A stretch of DNA of 64,000 bases from Agrobacterium tumefaciens (GTDB lineage: Bacteria > Pseudomonadota > Alphaproteobacteria > Rhizobiales > Rhizobiaceae). The notes under the pieces are model-generated. The model did not search any database and was not told where the DNA came from. It saw nothing but the letters and a program-made list of their open reading frames with translations. This document shows positions 8,786 to 17,007 of this stretch, piece after piece; within the stretch, counting starts at the first letter, position 1; each line of letters begins with the position of its first letter. The stretch covers positions 596,001 to 660,000 of the forward strand of contig CP048470.1 in the NCBI GenBank assembly GCA_025559845.1, read 5' to 3'. Position numbers and translations under genes: made by a program.

Positions 8786-9619
8786 ATGAAAACCTGGTTT
8801 ATCACCGGTGCATCCCGCGGCTTTGGCGCTCTCGTCACTGAGTTGGCTCTGTCCAATGGAGATAACGTCGTCGCCACGGCCCGTAACCCGAAGGCGATAA
8901 CCGATCGTTTCGGAACACATCCCAATCTGATGCCGATCTCGCTTGATGTCACCAACGAACAGCAGGCCGAAACGGCAGCACGTGAAGCAATCGCCCGCTT
9001 CGGTCGCATCGATGTCCTCCTGAACAATGCCGGCTTCGGACTTATGGGAGCGGTTGAGGAAGCTTCTGCCGCCGAGGTAGAAGCAATTTACCGCACCAAC
9101 GTCTTCGGCCTCCTGAATGTCACACGCGCAATCCTGCCGCATATGCGGAAGGCGCGCTCGGGTCGCATACTCAATATTTCCTCGATCGGCGGTTATCGCG
9201 GTGCTGCGGGATTTGGTGTCTATTCGTCGACCAAATTCGCGGTTGAAGGAATAAGTGAAGCCCTGCACGATGAACTCGCACCGCTTGGTATCCATGTGAC
9301 AGTGATCGAACCGGGCTATTTCCGCACCGATTTTCTCGACAGCACTTCGCTGTCCGTCAGCACAAACATTATCGACGACTACGCAGCCACCGCCGGAATG
9401 GTCCGCTCGGTAGCAACCGACCTCAGCCACAACCAGCCCGGTGATCCGAAAAAGCTGGCGGCAGTTCTCCTCGAGTTCGCAGATGCCGCCAATCCCCCTC
9501 TGAGACTGCCCCTCGGCAGTGACACCGTCGCCGCGATTGAAGACAAACATCGCAGAGACGCGGCAATTCTCGCGGAATGGCGTTCGGTATCAATATCGAC
9601 CGACTTCATTTCTGAATGA
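8786..9619 (+). CDS. Short-chain dehydrogenase/reductase (SDR)
   Basis: 277 residues from the ATG at 8786, preceded by AAGGAG; the frame upstream to 8693 is not coding. WFITGASRGFGALVT (residues 3-17) is the TGxxxGxG nucleotide-binding motif of classical SDRs, LNNAGFGLMG is the NNAG motif, and ISSIGGYRGAAGFGVYSSTKFAVEG holds the catalytic Ser and the YxxxK pair, written here in two parts: Ser in ISS and YSSTK. PGYFRTDF follows. The family reduces or oxidises carbonyl/alcohol groups with NAD(P)H. It follows the VOC gene and ends before a strong terminator at 9628. Confidence 0.92.
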   Translation: MKTWFITGASRGFGALVTELALSNGDNVVATARNPKAITDRFGTHPNLMPISLDVTNEQQAETAAREAIARFGRIDVLLNNAGFGLMGAVEEASAAEVEAIYRTNVFGLLNVTRAILPHMRKARSGRILNISSIGGYRGAAGFGVYSSTKFAVEGISEALHDELAPLGIHVTVIEPGYFRTDFLDSTSLSVSTNIIDDYAATAGMVRSVATDLSHNQPGDPKKLAAVLLEFADAANPPLRLPLGSDTVAAIEDKHRRDAAILAEWRSVSISTDFISE

Positions 9620-9627
9620 CACTCTTC

Positions 9628-9668
9628 ATACACAGAGGCGGAGATAACTCGTCTCTGTGTATTTTTTT
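9628..9668 (+). terminator. Rho-independent terminator after the SDR gene
   Basis: A 10-base perfect stem, ATACACAGAG paired with CTCTGTGTAT (9628-9637 and 9653-9662), is followed directly by a run of T. It ends the VOC/SDR unit and separates it from the convergent MarR gene. Confidence 0.9.
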
Positions 9669-9744
9669 CTCTTACAACTGAGAACTCTGGCTCTCTGGGA
9701 GCTCTACACGAATTTGCTAGCAGCCATGATACTGCGGCGACAAT

Positions 9745-10197
9745 TCAATCCTTGTCCTGCTTTTCAGATGCAGGCACCGCGATGAAATCATTCATGCTCT
9801 TGAGGAACGCCTGGAACTGATCCTTCCCCATGGAGGCTTCAATCCGGGCGCGGGCACGGGCAGCAGCTTTGGTGAGTTGATCCAGAACTTCGATCCCTGC
9901 CGGCGTGATGTGGAGAAGGCGGGCGCGTTTGTCAGAGGGGTCAACCGTTCGTGTGATCAGTTCGCGTGCCTCCAGAATCTCGACACACTTGGTGACCGAA
10001 GAGCGATCAAGGGCGATGCGTTCGCCAAGCATGTTCTGTTGAATGCCAGGTTCAATCTGCACAAAGGCAAGTGCGCTGAACTGTGTCGGAGAAAAGCCAA
10101 TGTCCTCCGCTTCCTCGGTAAATATGCCCAAGGCGACCTGCTGGCAACGCCGCAGAAGGATACCGTGGGTGTTAAGCATATGCGCGGCTGTAAGCAT
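9745..10197 (-). CDS. MarR-family transcriptional regulator
   Basis: 150 residues. The winged helix-turn-helix lies in the middle: FSPTQFSALAFVQIEPGIQ, then LGERIALDRSSVTKCVEILEAR and the wing LITRTVDPSDKRARLLHITPAG (residues about 75-96, the DxRDxRxxxLxLT motif in variant form). MarR proteins are ligand-released repressors, often of their own gene and a divergent operon. A concentric palindrome 39-79 bases upstream of its start is the likely operator. The divergent dehydrogenase operon starts at 10517, so co-control is possible. Ligand unknown. Confidence 0.92.
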   Translation of the reverse strand: MLTAAHMLNTHGILLRRCQQVALGIFTEEAEDIGFSPTQFSALAFVQIEPGIQQNMLGERIALDRSSVTKCVEILEARELITRTVDPSDKRARLLHITPAGIEVLDQLTKAAARARARIEASMGKDQFQAFLKSMNDFIAVPASEKQDKD

Positions 10198-10516
10198 TAA
10201 GACTGCCAGTGCCTCTTCCCAGAATTGACAATAGGAAATTAGTGGCGTAGCTGATTATCAGTAATCCAACTAATTTATGGAAGGACGCTGCGCCTTGTTG
10301 TCGCAGACCTCCAGCATCGATGACACGACTGAATCCATGACTGAATACAGCTTCCCTCCCCATAACAACGCGCCGACCTTTTACGAGACTCGATAGAGGC
10401 TGCCGCAGGGCAAATATTGCCCGACCTTGCCCGCTCGCGCAACGCTCCGCAACCGGCGTTTTCGCGCCTGGTTTTTCCTGCGCGGCGGTTTCAATCATTG
10501 AAGTGGACGAACGATA
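10198..10516. other. 319-base divergent intergenic region
   Basis: Apart from the palindrome at 10236-10276, I see no gene or further clear signal. The right part (10290-10510) is GC-rich, without a convincing ribosome site for a small gene. It must hold the promoters of the MarR gene and of the dehydrogenase operon. Confidence 0.5.
10236..10276. promoter_or_regulatory. Concentric double palindrome, candidate MarR operator
   Basis: Outer arms AAATTAGT (10236-10243) and ACTAATTT (10269-10276) and an inner palindrome CTGATTATCAG (10251-10261) share exactly the same centre, base 10256. The element is AT-rich, as MarR sites usually are, and lies just upstream of the MarR gene. A TTGACA at 10225-10230 could be a plus-strand -35 element, but no good -10 follows at the right distance. 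Confidence 0.6.
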
Positions 10517-11044
10517 GTGCCCCAAACACCCAACACTTTATCTCGCCGCAGCTTGCTGCTCGGCGGAGCAAGCCTCATCGGCGGCAGCATGCTTGCTACA
10601 CTCTGTCCGCCGCTGTCGCTTGCAGCGACAGATGCCGCCGACATGAGCGGGCGCTTCATGAGAATGTCCAACCTGTTGATCGACCATCGGCTGAATGCCG
10701 ATGTTGGCGCGCGCATCGCAGAAACGGCCTCCAAGCAATACGCCCGCTGCTCCGAGATGCTTGATGCAATCATCGCCATTGCAGAGAAAAACAACGCGAG
10801 AGTCGTTGAGGACTTCTTCCCCGACGTTCCGGATGGAGAACTGAAGGATTTCGCTTTTTGGGTGATATCTGCCTGGTATAGCGGCTGTTCCTCCGAAAAG
10901 CGCGACGCGACGGTCTTCACCTTCGAAGAAGCGCTCACCTTCAAGACGACGAGCGATATGGTGACGATCCCGTCTTACGGACTGACTGGCCCAAACATGT
11001 GGCACCGTCCAAGCGTGCCGCTCTCGGCTATGCCGCGTTTCTAA
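10517..11044 (+). CDS. Small (gamma) subunit of FAD-dependent sugar/polyol dehydrogenase
   Basis: 175 residues, starting at a GTG (10517). LSRRSLLLGGASLIGGSML near the N-terminus is a twin-arginine signal (S-R-R-x-L-L). The mature part is the short helical domain of the membrane-bound sugar/sorbitol dehydrogenase small subunit family (compare gamma subunits of FAD-glucose dehydrogenase). In that family it carries the flavoprotein across the membrane by the Tat route as a hitch-hiker and aids its folding. The flavoprotein gene follows after 29 bases and has no signal of its own, which fits. Substrate could be gluconate, sorbitol, glucose or a related compound. Confidence 0.85.
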   Translation: MPQTPNTLSRRSLLLGGASLIGGSMLATLCPPLSLAATDAADMSGRFMRMSNLLIDHRLNADVGARIAETASKQYARCSEMLDAIIAIAEKNNARVVEDFFPDVPDGELKDFAFWVISAWYSGCSSEKRDATVFTFEEALTFKTTSDMVTIPSYGLTGPNMWHRPSVPLSAMPRF

Positions 11045-11073
11045 GAAAACCCAGCGAAGAAAAGACCTTTCCC

Positions 11074-12705
11074 ATGGCTACCAAGAATAGTGCCGACGTC
11101 GTCATCGTCGGAACGGGCGTCGTTGGCGTCGTTATTGCAGAACAGTTGCTCGATGCCGGCCACTCCGTTTTGATGATCGAGGCCGGGCCGCGCGTTACGC
11201 GCGCCGAAGTCGTCGAGAACTTCCGAAACGCCCCACTCGGTGTCAAAGGCGACACATCCGTTGCCTATCCACCGCGTCCCTGGGCACCCCATCCAACCGG
11301 CGGAGAAAAGCCGGAAGATGCCTATCTTCAATTGAGCGGTCCCGACAGTTACGCCCAGACCTTCATTCGTTACGCCGGGGGCTCCACATGGCACTGGGCC
11401 GGCACATCCTGGCGCCTGACACCCGAAGACATGCGTCTTCGATCTCTCTACGGCGTTGGCCGCGACTGGGCGTTCGACTACGACACGCTCGAGCCCTATT
11501 ACGTCCGCACTGAGAAAAAGCTTGGCATCTGCGGCCCCTCTGACCCTGCGCTGCAATGGCCGCAACGCCCGCGTTCTGCACCCTACCCCATGCCTGCTTT
11601 GCCGTTTTCTCCCGGCGAAAACCGTTTCACCGAGGTCGTAAAGACTTTGGGATACAACAACATTCCAGTCGCGCAGGCGCGCAACAGCGGCATGCCTTAC
11701 GATGACCGCCCCGCCTGTTGTGCCAGCAACAACTGCGTCCCGGTCTGTCCCGTTGGAGCACGATACGATGCGGCAACCTCGCTACATCGGCTGGAAAACA
11801 AAGGCGCCACGATCCTTGCCGATTCTGTCGTCTACAAGGTGGAGACCAATGCACAGAACAAGATCGAGGCTGTCCATTACCTCGATCAGAACAAACAGAC
11901 ACATCGTGTCACCGGCAAGCTTTTCGTGCTCGCCTGCAATGGCCTCGAAAATCCCAAGCTGCTCTTGATGTCGGCAGACGACCGCAATCCAAACGGGGTC
12001 GCCAACAGTTCCGATCAGGTCGGCCGCAACATGATGGATCACCCTCAGCTCACATTGACCGTGACGACGAAGGAACCCTTCTGGGCAGGCGTTGGACCCG
12101 TCGTCAACAGCGGCATTATGGAAACGTCCCAAGGGGCATTTCGCTCCGAACACGCTGGCGCTTATTTCCGCTTCAACAACTTCGCCCGCAACCGTTTCGT
12201 CACCTTCGCAGCCTTGAAAAAGGGCCTCGTCGGCAAGGCGCTCGACGCCGAAATCCGCCGGCTGACAGCCTGCACGGCCGATATCGTCGCCGCGCACGAA
12301 GTCCTTCCCGACCCGAACAACCGACTGACTCTATCCGAAAAGAAAGATTGGCACGGCTTGCCCAAGCCATCGATCCACTACGATGTCGGCGAGTACACTC
12401 GCAAATCTGCCGAAGTCTATTCGCTGCCGATCGGTCGTCGCATCGCCGAGGCGATGGGCGCGACCGACGTCAAGATCAGCCCCAAGTTCAACCAGAGCAA
12501 GCACATCATGGGTGGCACGATCATGGGTAACGACGCGAGCAATTCCGTTGTCGATGCCGACTGCCGATCACACGACCACGAAAATCTTTTTATTCCCGGC
12601 GGTGGCGCCATGGCATCCACAGCCTGCGGCAATAGCACGATCACCATGACCGCTCTTGCCATCAAGGCCGGTGATGCAATCGTCAGCCAGATGCGGGGCG
12701 CATGA
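11074..12705 (+). CDS. GMC flavoprotein (alpha subunit) of FAD sugar/polyol dehydrogenase
   Basis: 543 residues from the ATG at 11074. DVVIVGTGVVGVVIAEQLL (residues 8-26) is the FAD-binding GxGxxG fold. GGSTWHWAGTSWRL is the second GMC region. CCASNNCVPVC (about residues 213-223) has the CC-x4-C-x3-C spacing of the 3Fe-4S cluster site of FAD-glucose dehydrogenase alpha subunits. The C-terminal GGGAMASTACGNSTITMTALAI with Asn, and NMMDHP with His, are catalytic-region motifs. It oxidises a sugar, sugar acid or polyol in the periplasm and passes electrons through the Fe-S cluster to the triheme subunit encoded next, whose start overlaps its stop by four bases. Confidence 0.92.
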   Translation: MATKNSADVVIVGTGVVGVVIAEQLLDAGHSVLMIEAGPRVTRAEVVENFRNAPLGVKGDTSVAYPPRPWAPHPTGGEKPEDAYLQLSGPDSYAQTFIRYAGGSTWHWAGTSWRLTPEDMRLRSLYGVGRDWAFDYDTLEPYYVRTEKKLGICGPSDPALQWPQRPRSAPYPMPALPFSPGENRFTEVVKTLGYNNIPVAQARNSGMPYDDRPACCASNNCVPVCPVGARYDAATSLHRLENKGATILADSVVYKVETNAQNKIEAVHYLDQNKQTHRVTGKLFVLACNGLENPKLLLMSADDRNPNGVANSSDQVGRNMMDHPQLTLTVTTKEPFWAGVGPVVNSGIMETSQGAFRSEHAGAYFRFNNFARNRFVTFAALKKGLVGKALDAEIRRLTACTADIVAAHEVLPDPNNRLTLSEKKDWHGLPKPSIHYDVGEYTRKSAEVYSLPIGRRIAEAMGATDVKISPKFNQSKHIMGGTIMGNDASNSVVDADCRSHDHENLFIPGGGAMASTACGNSTITMTALAIKAGDAIVSQMRGA

Positions 12706-14144
12706 TCATGACTAAAAAGACATTCGCTCTCGCCTTGGCTCTCGGCGCTTTCCTGCCGGGCATCAGCACTGCGCAGGAGTTCTCGAAAGAACTGGTGGAC
12801 AGAGGCAAATACCTCGCCACCGCCGCCGATTGCATCGCTTGCCATACAAATCATCATGGCGGCGAACCAATGGCCGGCGGCTTACCGATGGCCTCTCCCG
12901 TTGGCACGATCATGTCGACCAACATCACGCCATCGAAACAATTCGGTATCGGAAATTACAGCGAAGCGGAATTTGCCAACGCTGTCCGAAAGGGCGTTCG
13001 TGCCGACGGTGCCAATCTTTACCCGGCGATGCCTTATGTGTCCTATTCTGCGATGACGGATGAGGACATACACGCACTTTATGCCTATTTCATGCAGGGC
13101 GTCGAGCCGGTTGAGAAAGAGGCCCCGCAGACCAGCCTTCCTTTCCCGATGAACATCCGGGCGTCGATGATGGGCTGGAACCTTCTGTTCCGCCCCAGCG
13201 AAACCCATGTGGATGATCCACAGCGGTCGGCCGAATGGAACCGTGGGCGATATCTCGCCGAGGGTGCTGCACACTGCAGCACCTGCCACACGCCACGTGG
13301 CTTGCTTATGCAGGAGCAGAAAGCTGCCAATCTCAGCGGTGGCCAGGTCGGCCCCTGGTATGCGCCTGACATCACCAACGACCAGGTGACCGGTATCGGT
13401 TCCTGGAGCCAGCAGGACCTCGTGACCTACCTGAAGACCGGTAGACTGGATCACCGCGCCCAGGCGGCCGGAAGCATGGCAGAAGCGATCAGCTACAGCT
13501 TCCAGCACCTGACAGATGCCGATCTCAACGCGATAGCCACGTATATTCGCAGCGTGCCATCCGCTCGCCCTGCGAAAGAGGCGGCAGCTCCGACCCGCTT
13601 CGATCTGGGCAGCGCGGCGAATGAATTGACCGGGTTCCGCGGTCAAAACTATGCAAAGGGCCTCGCCGGCGTAAACTCCGGTGCGCAAATCTACTCCGCC
13701 AATTGCGCATCGTGCCATGGCTTCAACGCTGAGGGCACAGGTGACGGATATTACCCAAGCCTGTTCAAGAACGCCGCAACTGCTGGTGACAACGGCGTCA
13801 ATCTGATCGCAACGATCCTCTATGGTGTTGACCGTCATACCGGAGACGACCACGCATTCATGCCACCGTTTGGTGATCAGTCCAATGCGTTGACGTCGCT
13901 TAACAACGTCGAAGTGGCATCACTTGCCAACTACATCTTCAAACATTACGGGAACGCCGATCTTGCCGTAACGCCAGATGACGTTCAGGTTATCCGTAAT
14001 GGCGGCCCAGCCTCCAACCTGGTGGTCATGGCACAAATTGGTGTCGGCGCCGGGGCAACCGTAGCCTTGGTTATCTTGGCTGCAGGACTTTATGTCCTGC
14101 TACGTCGGCGCCACCGCAAATCCACCATGACGCTACAGGGATGA
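12702..14144 (+). CDS. Triheme cytochrome c subunit of the FAD dehydrogenase
   Basis: 480 residues; start ATG 12702 (overlapping the previous stop) or 12708. A signal peptide ends near ISTAQE. There are three heme c attachment sites: CIACH (about residue 46), CSTCH (about 194) and CASCH (about 337), each in a cytochrome c domain of 110-140 residues. The C-terminus has a single membrane segment (IGVGAGATVALVILAAGLYV) followed by RRRHRK, which anchors it in the inner membrane. It takes electrons from the flavoprotein and hands them to ubiquinone or a terminal oxidase, as in gluconate, sorbitol and glucose dehydrogenases. Confidence 0.93.
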   Translation: MIMTKKTFALALALGAFLPGISTAQEFSKELVDRGKYLATAADCIACHTNHHGGEPMAGGLPMASPVGTIMSTNITPSKQFGIGNYSEAEFANAVRKGVRADGANLYPAMPYVSYSAMTDEDIHALYAYFMQGVEPVEKEAPQTSLPFPMNIRASMMGWNLLFRPSETHVDDPQRSAEWNRGRYLAEGAAHCSTCHTPRGLLMQEQKAANLSGGQVGPWYAPDITNDQVTGIGSWSQQDLVTYLKTGRLDHRAQAAGSMAEAISYSFQHLTDADLNAIATYIRSVPSARPAKEAAAPTRFDLGSAANELTGFRGQNYAKGLAGVNSGAQIYSANCASCHGFNAEGTGDGYYPSLFKNAATAGDNGVNLIATILYGVDRHTGDDHAFMPPFGDQSNALTSLNNVEVASLANYIFKHYGNADLAVTPDDVQVIRNGGPASNLVVMAQIGVGAGATVALVILAAGLYVLLRRRHRKSTMTLQG

Positions 14145-14168
14145 CCATACATTATTGACGCATAACGT

Positions 14169-14195
14169 GTTGCTCGCCATGCCATGGCGGGCAAC
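14169..14195 (+). terminator. Hairpin after the dehydrogenase operon
   Basis: GTTGCTCGCC (14169-14178) pairs with GGCGGGCAAC (14186-14195) with one G-U pair and a 7-base loop, and a GTTTT follows a few bases later. It is likely a terminator or attenuator before the kinase gene. Confidence 0.6.
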
Positions 14196-14215
14196 CTGCC
14201 GTTTTGACAAAGCTT

Positions 14216-14229
14216 GACAGGTCCCTGTC
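14216..14229. promoter_or_regulatory. Short palindrome upstream of the second kinase
   Basis: GACAGG-TC-CCTGTC has perfect 6-base arms, 47 bases before the proposed kinase start. It may be an operator for a regulator of the two-component genes. No known consensus is claimed. Confidence 0.3.
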
Positions 14230-14275
14230 CACAAGACATGCCATTTTCGATGGCATCTGAACAATCGGGATCATT

Positions 14276-15766
14276 TTGCGAGCAGCCACACTAGGATTTT
14301 GGGCCACATTCCTCGTCACGACTTTGATCGCCATCGGCGCGGTCGCGGTCGTCCGATACAACACGGGATTGTCGGAACTTGCCGCCACGACCCGGCAGAC
14401 TGATGTCCTGCTGGCAGAAAAACTGGCGCAGCACGACGCACACCTGACGGCGCTTGCGGCAGTCGTCCGCATGTCGAACGATGAACCTGCAGAAAGCGTG
14501 CAGGGGCTCGCGCAATCCGTAAGCATGTTTTATTCACGCATTACGAACATCGCCACGATCAGGATCGAAGGCCCGGTCTCGCGCGTGGTCACCTATGGCG
14601 CAGCGACAGGTCCACTTGTCTCCTCCGAACCCACAGAAGGTTTGCTCCTGCCACAAAGGCCTGGTGACACAATGGTTCGCGCAATCCCGGGCGCGCACGC
14701 CTATGACATCTACAAGCTGGTTGAGTTCAATCGGCTGCTGCGGCTGAGGATCGACGCAACCCGATTGCTGGCAATCGAGCAGATGCCACCGGAGTATTCT
14801 GTAGGCCTGTCTCTCGGCGACAGTGTGCTTTTCACGCGCCCAACGAGCGCACCTGCCATCACCTCGGCAACCGAAGCGCTTTCGTCCTCCAATGCCGGAC
14901 AACCTCTGAAGCTCACCGTCAGTCGCGTTTTCGGACCGAAAGAGCTGTTGCCTCCACTAGTTCTGATACCGGTTCTCGCTCTTCTGGCTGGAGCACTCTG
15001 GCTTGTTCGACAGTATCGCCATGCCAGCAACGAGCGACGACGTCAGGAACAACGCGCGGCCCTGCTTGAACAAGAAACGCAGCTTGCTCATGCTGGGCGG
15101 GTAAACGCGCTCGGTGAAATGGCGTCAGGTATTGCACATGAACTGGCCCAGCCTGTGGCTGCAATGCTCGCGCAAAGCCAGGCAGCGCGCCGCGCGATCA
15201 CGATCAACCGCACAGACATTCTCGAACAGGCGCTTGATGCCAATGTCCGAGAAGCCAAACGAGCAGGAGACATTCTCGGCCGTATGCGGGCCTATATTTC
15301 CGGAGCTGATGCAAAGATCGAGAATGTGTCCTTGACTGACGCGCTGACTGGTGCACTGCGTCTGGTGGAGAGCGACATTGCACAAAGGGGCATCGTTCTG
15401 GAAACGTCGATTTCCGAGAAGCCATGTCTTATCGCCATCGACGTCATTTCCTTCCAGCAGGTGATCCACAATCTGATCCGCAATGCTGTTGACGCGCTGG
15501 TCAACCGCCCGGCCCCGCACATCAGAATTTCGGCTGAACCTCAAGGAAAGGAAGTGATCATCACTGTCCGCGACAACGGTCCGGGCTTGGACCCTGCCTT
15601 GATCGAGCGCATATTCGAACCATTCTTCACGACGAAGAAAGACGGGATGGGTCTTGGCCTGCCGCTTTGCGCACGCCTAATCGAAAAAATGAACGGCACG
15701 CTTGAAGCACACAATGATGATGGCGCCTGTTTTACGATCCGCATACCATTGGGGAGCGCCGAATGA
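14276..15766 (+). CDS. Membrane sensor histidine kinase
   Basis: 496 residues from a TTG at 14276; the start is uncertain because no strong ribosome site precedes it. A membrane helix at residues about 6-27 (LGFWATFLVTTLIAIGAVAVV) and another near 222-243 (LPPLVLIPVLALLAGALWLV) enclose a periplasmic sensor region of about 195 residues. The dimerisation domain has ALGEMASGIAHELAQPVAAM with the phospho-His. The ATPase domain has HNLIRNAVDALVN, VRDNGPGLDP, FFTTKKDGMGLGLPL. It belongs to the FixL/DctB-like group. The regulator starts four bases inside its end, so the two are coupled. Being next to the dehydrogenase operon, it may sense its substrate or product in the periplasm. Confidence 0.9.
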   Translation: MRAATLGFWATFLVTTLIAIGAVAVVRYNTGLSELAATTRQTDVLLAEKLAQHDAHLTALAAVVRMSNDEPAESVQGLAQSVSMFYSRITNIATIRIEGPVSRVVTYGAATGPLVSSEPTEGLLLPQRPGDTMVRAIPGAHAYDIYKLVEFNRLLRLRIDATRLLAIEQMPPEYSVGLSLGDSVLFTRPTSAPAITSATEALSSSNAGQPLKLTVSRVFGPKELLPPLVLIPVLALLAGALWLVRQYRHASNERRRQEQRAALLEQETQLAHAGRVNALGEMASGIAHELAQPVAAMLAQSQAARRAITINRTDILEQALDANVREAKRAGDILGRMRAYISGADAKIENVSLTDALTGALRLVESDIAQRGIVLETSISEKPCLIAIDVISFQQVIHNLIRNAVDALVNRPAPHIRISAEPQGKEVIITVRDNGPGLDPALIERIFEPFFTTKKDGMGLGLPLCARLIEKMNGTLEAHNDDGACFTIRIPLGSAE

Positions 15767-16344
15767 TCTACGTCGTCGATGATGATGCCTCCGTTCGCGA
15801 AGCCCTTTCTCTGCTTCTCGCCACCTACGGCAAAGAGGTGACCGCTTTTTCCGATGCCGCCCATCTTCTTGCCCATCTGGACAAAACAAAGCCAGGTGTC
15901 CTCATTCTGGATCTGCGCATGCCAGCAACCAGCGGACTTCAGCTTCTGAAAAAACTGTCCGAGATGGATATAGATTGGCCGGCGATCATGATCACCGGGC
16001 ACGGCGATATCGAAGCCTGTCGTCGCGCTTTCAAGGCAGGCGTCATGGATTTTCTGGTGAAGCCGGTGGACGAACATGTACTGATTGACGCGATCACATC
16101 ATGCGAAGCCAAGCTGTCAGAATTGATGGCGCAGCACGAAACGGGCAAGCTGCTGGAACAACTCACCAGCCGCGAACGCGAAGTCATCGACCTTGTCACA
16201 AAAGGTTTCGGCAGCAAAGAGATCGCGGCCGCGCTCGGTGTATCGATCCGTACCGTGGACAGCCACCGGGCAAATATTGCGCTGAAACTTGGAACGCCTG
16301 CCGTTGCCGAGCAGACGCGTATCTGGCTTGCGCTTAATCGGTAA
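15763..16344 (+). CDS. FixJ-type response regulator
   Basis: 193 residues. The receiver domain has IYVVDDDASVREALS at the start, GVLILDLRMPATSG with the phospho-Asp near residue 51, IMITGHGDIE and MDFLVKPVDEHVL. The C-terminal LuxR-type helix-turn-helix is LTSREREVIDLVTKGFGSKE and IAAALGVSIRTVDSHRANI. This is the FixJ/TodT/MxaB group. It is coupled to the kinase. Three direct TGTCTC repeats directly downstream, before the exported DUF336 gene, are candidate binding sites. Confidence 0.92.
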   Translation: MIYVVDDDASVREALSLLLATYGKEVTAFSDAAHLLAHLDKTKPGVLILDLRMPATSGLQLLKKLSEMDIDWPAIMITGHGDIEACRRAFKAGVMDFLVKPVDEHVLIDAITSCEAKLSELMAQHETGKLLEQLTSREREVIDLVTKGFGSKEIAAALGVSIRTVDSHRANIALKLGTPAVAEQTRIWLALNR

Positions 16345-16363
16345 TTCTACCGATAGAGGTCAG

Positions 16364-16410
16364 TGTCTCTGCGAATTTTGGCAATGTCTCTCTTTGGCTA
16401 AATGTGTCTC
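16364..16410. promoter_or_regulatory. Three direct TGTCTC repeats at two-helical-turn spacing
   Basis: TGTCTC occurs at 16364-16369, 16385-16390 and 16405-16410, so the starts are 21 and 20 bases apart, all on one face of the helix. They lie between the response regulator gene and the DUF336 gene (start 16442). Such phased direct repeats suit cooperative binding by a response regulator. Confidence 0.5.
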
Positions 16411-16441
16411 CAGCAACACCAGCAACTGGAGACCCACGGAT

Positions 16442-16930
16442 ATGAAAAACGTTCTGCTTTCGATCGCACTTTCAACTGCTTTCGCTAGCTCCGCCTTCGC
16501 GCAAGACACCGTCAAGCAGACGAGCCTTGGCACGGCTGCGGCAGTCGAACTGGCGAACGCAGCAGTCGCCGCGTGCTCTGCCGAAGGTTACAATGTTGCA
16601 GCAGCCGTCACCGACCGGGCTGGCATCCTGCTGGCACTGGTTCGCGCTGAAAACGCTGGTGCCCACACGGCAAATGCCGCCACGGCCAAGGCATACACAT
16701 CGGCATCCTCACGCAATCCAACCAGCGGGATGGCCGAAACCGTTTCGAAAAACCCCGCAGCTGCCGGTCTCGTCGACATTCCGGGCTTCCTGGTCCTGGC
16801 AGGAGGCGTTCCGCTCAAGATCGGAAAAGACACCATCGGTGCAATCGGCGTTGGTGGCGCGCCCGGCGGTCAACTCGATGAGGCTTGCGCTACGAAGGCG
16901 ATCGAGAAACTTGCTGACCGGCTGAAGTAA
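16442..16930 (+). CDS. Exported DUF336 (GlcG/HbpS-like) protein
   Basis: 162 residues from the ATG at 16442, where a signal peptide begins (MKNVLLSIALSTAFASSAFA, cleavage near AFA-QDT). The mature protein is one DUF336/PF03928 domain: AVELANAAVAACSAEGYNVA, AAVTDRAGILLALVRAENAG, then the small-residue loop PGFLVLAGGVPLKIGKDTIGAIGVGGAPGG read as the conserved glycine-rich end. Relatives bind heme or act as redox-stress accessory proteins, and periplasmic versions are often found beside PQQ or flavin alcohol/sugar dehydrogenases. Its place after the regulator gene, behind phased repeats, suggests it belongs to the dehydrogenase regulon. Confidence 0.85.
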   Translation: MKNVLLSIALSTAFASSAFAQDTVKQTSLGTAAAVELANAAVAACSAEGYNVAAAVTDRAGILLALVRAENAGAHTANAATAKAYTSASSRNPTSGMAETVSKNPAAAGLVDIPGFLVLAGGVPLKIGKDTIGAIGVGGAPGGQLDEACATKAIEKLADRLK

Positions 16931-16945
16931 GCTTCAATGATCTAT

Positions 16946-16981
16946 GACCAGCGCCTGCCAAATGACTTGCGGGCGCTGGTC
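16946..16981 (+). terminator. Strong hairpin between convergent genes
   Basis: GACCAGCGCC (16946-16955) pairs perfectly with GGCGCTGGTC (16972-16981), followed on the plus strand by TTCTCTCTT. It terminates the DUF336 gene and may also stop read-through from the minus strand. Confidence 0.75.
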
Positions 16982-17007
16982 TTCTCTCTTCTGGCAATAG
17001 GCTTACG

